From positions 20,630,266 to 20,694,265 of the forward strand of contig OX387197.1 of the NCBI GenBank assembly GCA_947561715.1: 64,000 bases of DNA, written 5' to 3'. The translations under genes were made by a program, and so were the position numbers. The stretch is from Ascidia mentula (lineage: Eukaryota; Chordata; Ascidiacea; Phlebobranchia; Ascidiidae). Positions 61,754 to 64,000 of the stretch are shown here, one piece after another. Position 1 is the first letter of the stretch. Every line of letters starts with the position of its first letter. A model generated the notes under the pieces. The model searched no databases and had not been told where the DNA came from. It was given only the letters and a program-made list of their open reading frames with translations.

Positions 61754-64000
61754 TCATCGAACCAAAACTTGAAGATATTTAGAAATGTTTACACTGATTT
61801 TTGCTTGTAACTGCAATGCATTAGATTTTGAAAAACTATACTCATGCGAGGAGTATACTAATTCATAACACAGGCTTGTTCTAGTCTTTGAAGGTGTGTC
61901 AGTTAAATGTTCAACATATTTGTCAGTAAGTTTCACTGATTTTAGCAAATCATCACATGTGTGTGAAAGAATTTCTAAAAAATTTTCTTCGGTAAACTCA
62001 ATTCTTCCATCATCTAAAAGATAAAATAACACTGTTAAAATAACATAAGAAGACACCTTTTTAAAAAAGCAGCAGATTTCAGAACCTTATCATATGTTAC
62101 TATAACATTTTACTGATACTTTAAAACTTACCGACTTCTTGTTTTGCCTTGGGATCCAAAATCCAAAAGCTTACATGAAAATTGTGAGAGGGAGGATATA
62201 ACGATTTTTGTTGGTAAGGTTGGTTGTTAGTACAGGATGCAGTCAATACACCTTGAGTTTCTGCTGAAAGTGACCAAAGTACATTCTTTTTCTTCTTGCC
62301 TAGTGCATGGACAAGCAAGCAAGATAAAATATCAATGTCAATAATCGTTGAACAAATTTTGAAGTCATCTTTGGTAAAAAATGAGCATGTGTATCCCAAA
62401 ACATCAGATGACCCATTGCTTTCTTTAATGTGAAGCAACTGAACAGAATGTTTTCGATGTGTTCCAAATTTTACCAAAAACCATAACAGTCCCAAGTAAA
62501 GGTTGTTGGAAAGTGATCTAGTTTTGCAAAATGTATGAATTTCATGGTGTGCATCTACATCATTATGATGTTGAAAATTTAATTCCTCCATAAAAGTACT
62601 TAGTTTTGGATTATGTTTATTAAATGTAGCCTGTAAAACATCTTGAATCAATGTTTCATGTTGGTCTTCTTTTGTTTTTTCTATAACCACCAATTCATAT
62701 GAGAAACTTGAAAGGTTGTTAAGTGAGGGTTTTGTCACAACATGATTTGATGCACAAAATATTCCTTGGTCTTTTGAATTTAAAATACTGCTGCATATAC
62801 ATTGGATTTCCAAGAATAATGAAGGACGAAGAGCATCAAACGTACAAAGCTCAGGTAAAGTATCATAGTAACTTAGAGCTAAAAAAGTTGATACACACTC
62901 CTTGCACAACTTTGACAAGTTCATTTTCACATGGTGACTTGTTTGGAGGTAAGTTTGAACTGCTTTGGATGTGAAATGGTCGTACATACTATTGTTTCTT
63001 TGAATTTGCTCACAGATTGTCTTGACAAAAAACTTTTGTGGAAACAAGTACTCGTCCTTAGCTTTATTAACTAGTCTTCTACCAATCCCTGATGGTAACA
63101 TGTCTTCTTTTAGGTGTTGCACAAGTCCACTTTTCCAACCTTAAGATAAAACATCCAACAGAAGTCCAGTTACATACGCGTACAACAAGAAACAAGTAGC
63201 AAATTAAACACAATCAATAAGAAAACTAAAAATCCACCTTCATTTAACATTGGTGGTTGAGCATATTTGACAAACGTATGTGTTCTTGCGCCAGCAATGT
63301 TAAACACATTTCCAGCTCCTCTTCTTCCAGTGCTCACGTAACCATTCAATGGAGTAAATTTGACAACATCCATCAAAATAAATCCTCCTTGTGTAGCCAT
63401 ATCAACTATCTTTGAACAACAACAATAAATCTGGTTTACATGTGAAAAAAAAGAAGTGTCACAAATGGACGTAGTCACCTGCCAGTGATTGCATTTTTCT
63501 CTTTGGTAACTGTCAGCTGGAGTTCCCCCCTGACCAGCACAAAGGGTAACTTCGACCTTTCCATCATTTTGTATAACTTTTGACACAGATTCAAAAAAGT
63601 TCCGCAGCAGGGCTCTATCCCAAAGTACCACATGATTTAATGTGAAAAAAAAAGAATAAAAAAACTGGATCAATTTAAAAACCGAAGGCCCCTGGCAGGC
63701 TGTCGAGCGATCACACACCATATCAATATAATTATATTTGTGGAATTTAACATACAATTACACCACATGATTATTTAATAAATGCACACAAAAAAATAAT
63801 AGATTCATGCCTGTTCAACTTGATGCCAGCTTTTCGTCCAATATGTGGAAAGTTGAATATTACTCTTCGAATTTTCAGGGTGTCTCTAATAGATGGATAC
63901 TCTTCAAGACGTGTGGCATCAATGGAATGAATAATTTGACAACCCATTTGTTTAAGCACCTTTAAGTTTGTAATTACTGTTTTGCCATACTTCTTTATGC
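61754..64000 (-). CDS. FDXACB1: FDXACB1, ferredoxin-fold anticodon-binding domain protein (N-terminus off the window)
   Basis: Five exons are visible: 64000-63811 (partial), 63614-63479, 63409-63238, 63139-62132 and 62013-61754. The first three form a BMT5-like (DUF2431) Rossmann methyltransferase domain: IHSIDATRLEEYP, VIFNFPHIGRKAGIK, CAGQGGTPADSYQRE and WQV. The long fourth exon has a PheRS-like region of low similarity. The last exon is a ferredoxin-fold anticodon-binding domain ending near the C-terminus (TSLCYELVYSSHEYSFSKSNALQLQ). This fused order is that of animal FDXACB1, whose cellular role is not well established; the fungal BMT5 domain methylates 25S rRNA uridine. Intron 1 of the visible set appears to use a GC donor (CAG/GCATGA at 63810). 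The AG at 63615 restores the conserved IKLNRALLRNFF. Confidence 0.9.

Overview
The window looks like nuclear DNA of an invertebrate chordate, most likely a solitary ascidian of the Ciona type. It is AT-rich, has compact multi-exon genes with many short GT-AG introns, and has animal-specific proteins on both strands. A short secreted precursor at 4789-5682 resembles the tunicate GnRH family. I cannot name the species from sequence alone. Gene models were built by hand from splice sites, and the codon phase closes across every junction of the main models.

Layout, left to right. (1) 1-2546 (+): the 3' end of an unrecognised gene. (2) 4789-5682 (-): a GnRH-like neuropeptide precursor with its own TATA box. 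(3) 6909-14296 (+): CFAP57, a WD-repeat and coiled-coil axonemal protein. (4) 14633-18606 (+): ALG2, an early N-glycosylation mannosyltransferase. (5) 18607-21682: an intergenic region holding a palindromic mobile element with an apparently intact type I hammerhead ribozyme. (6) 21683-29842 (-): a SYD-1/SYDE RhoGAP with PDZ, C2 and RhoGAP domains. (7) 32203-33606 (+): an RDH11/12/13-like short-chain dehydrogenase. (8) 33874-36386: a young non-autonomous LTR retrotransposon with a 4-bp target-site duplication. (9) 37170-58208 (+): a 45-exon DOCK6/7/8-type GEF whose introns carry a TIR element with a hammerhead-like core, a hAT-type MITE and a 205-bp GC-rich satellite array. (10) 58756-61351 (-): an SLC6 transporter of the GABA/taurine/creatine branch. 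(11) 61754-64000 (-): FDXACB1, cut by the right edge.

The genes do not form one pathway; this is an ordinary animal gene neighbourhood. The most unusual content is the GnRH-like gene, which has no N-terminal glutamine and a C-terminally extended peptide, and the hammerhead ribozyme family, with one intact copy, one broken arm, one degenerate copy and one related core in another element. I saw no tRNA, rRNA or CRISPR. The many open frames in the satellite are not genes.
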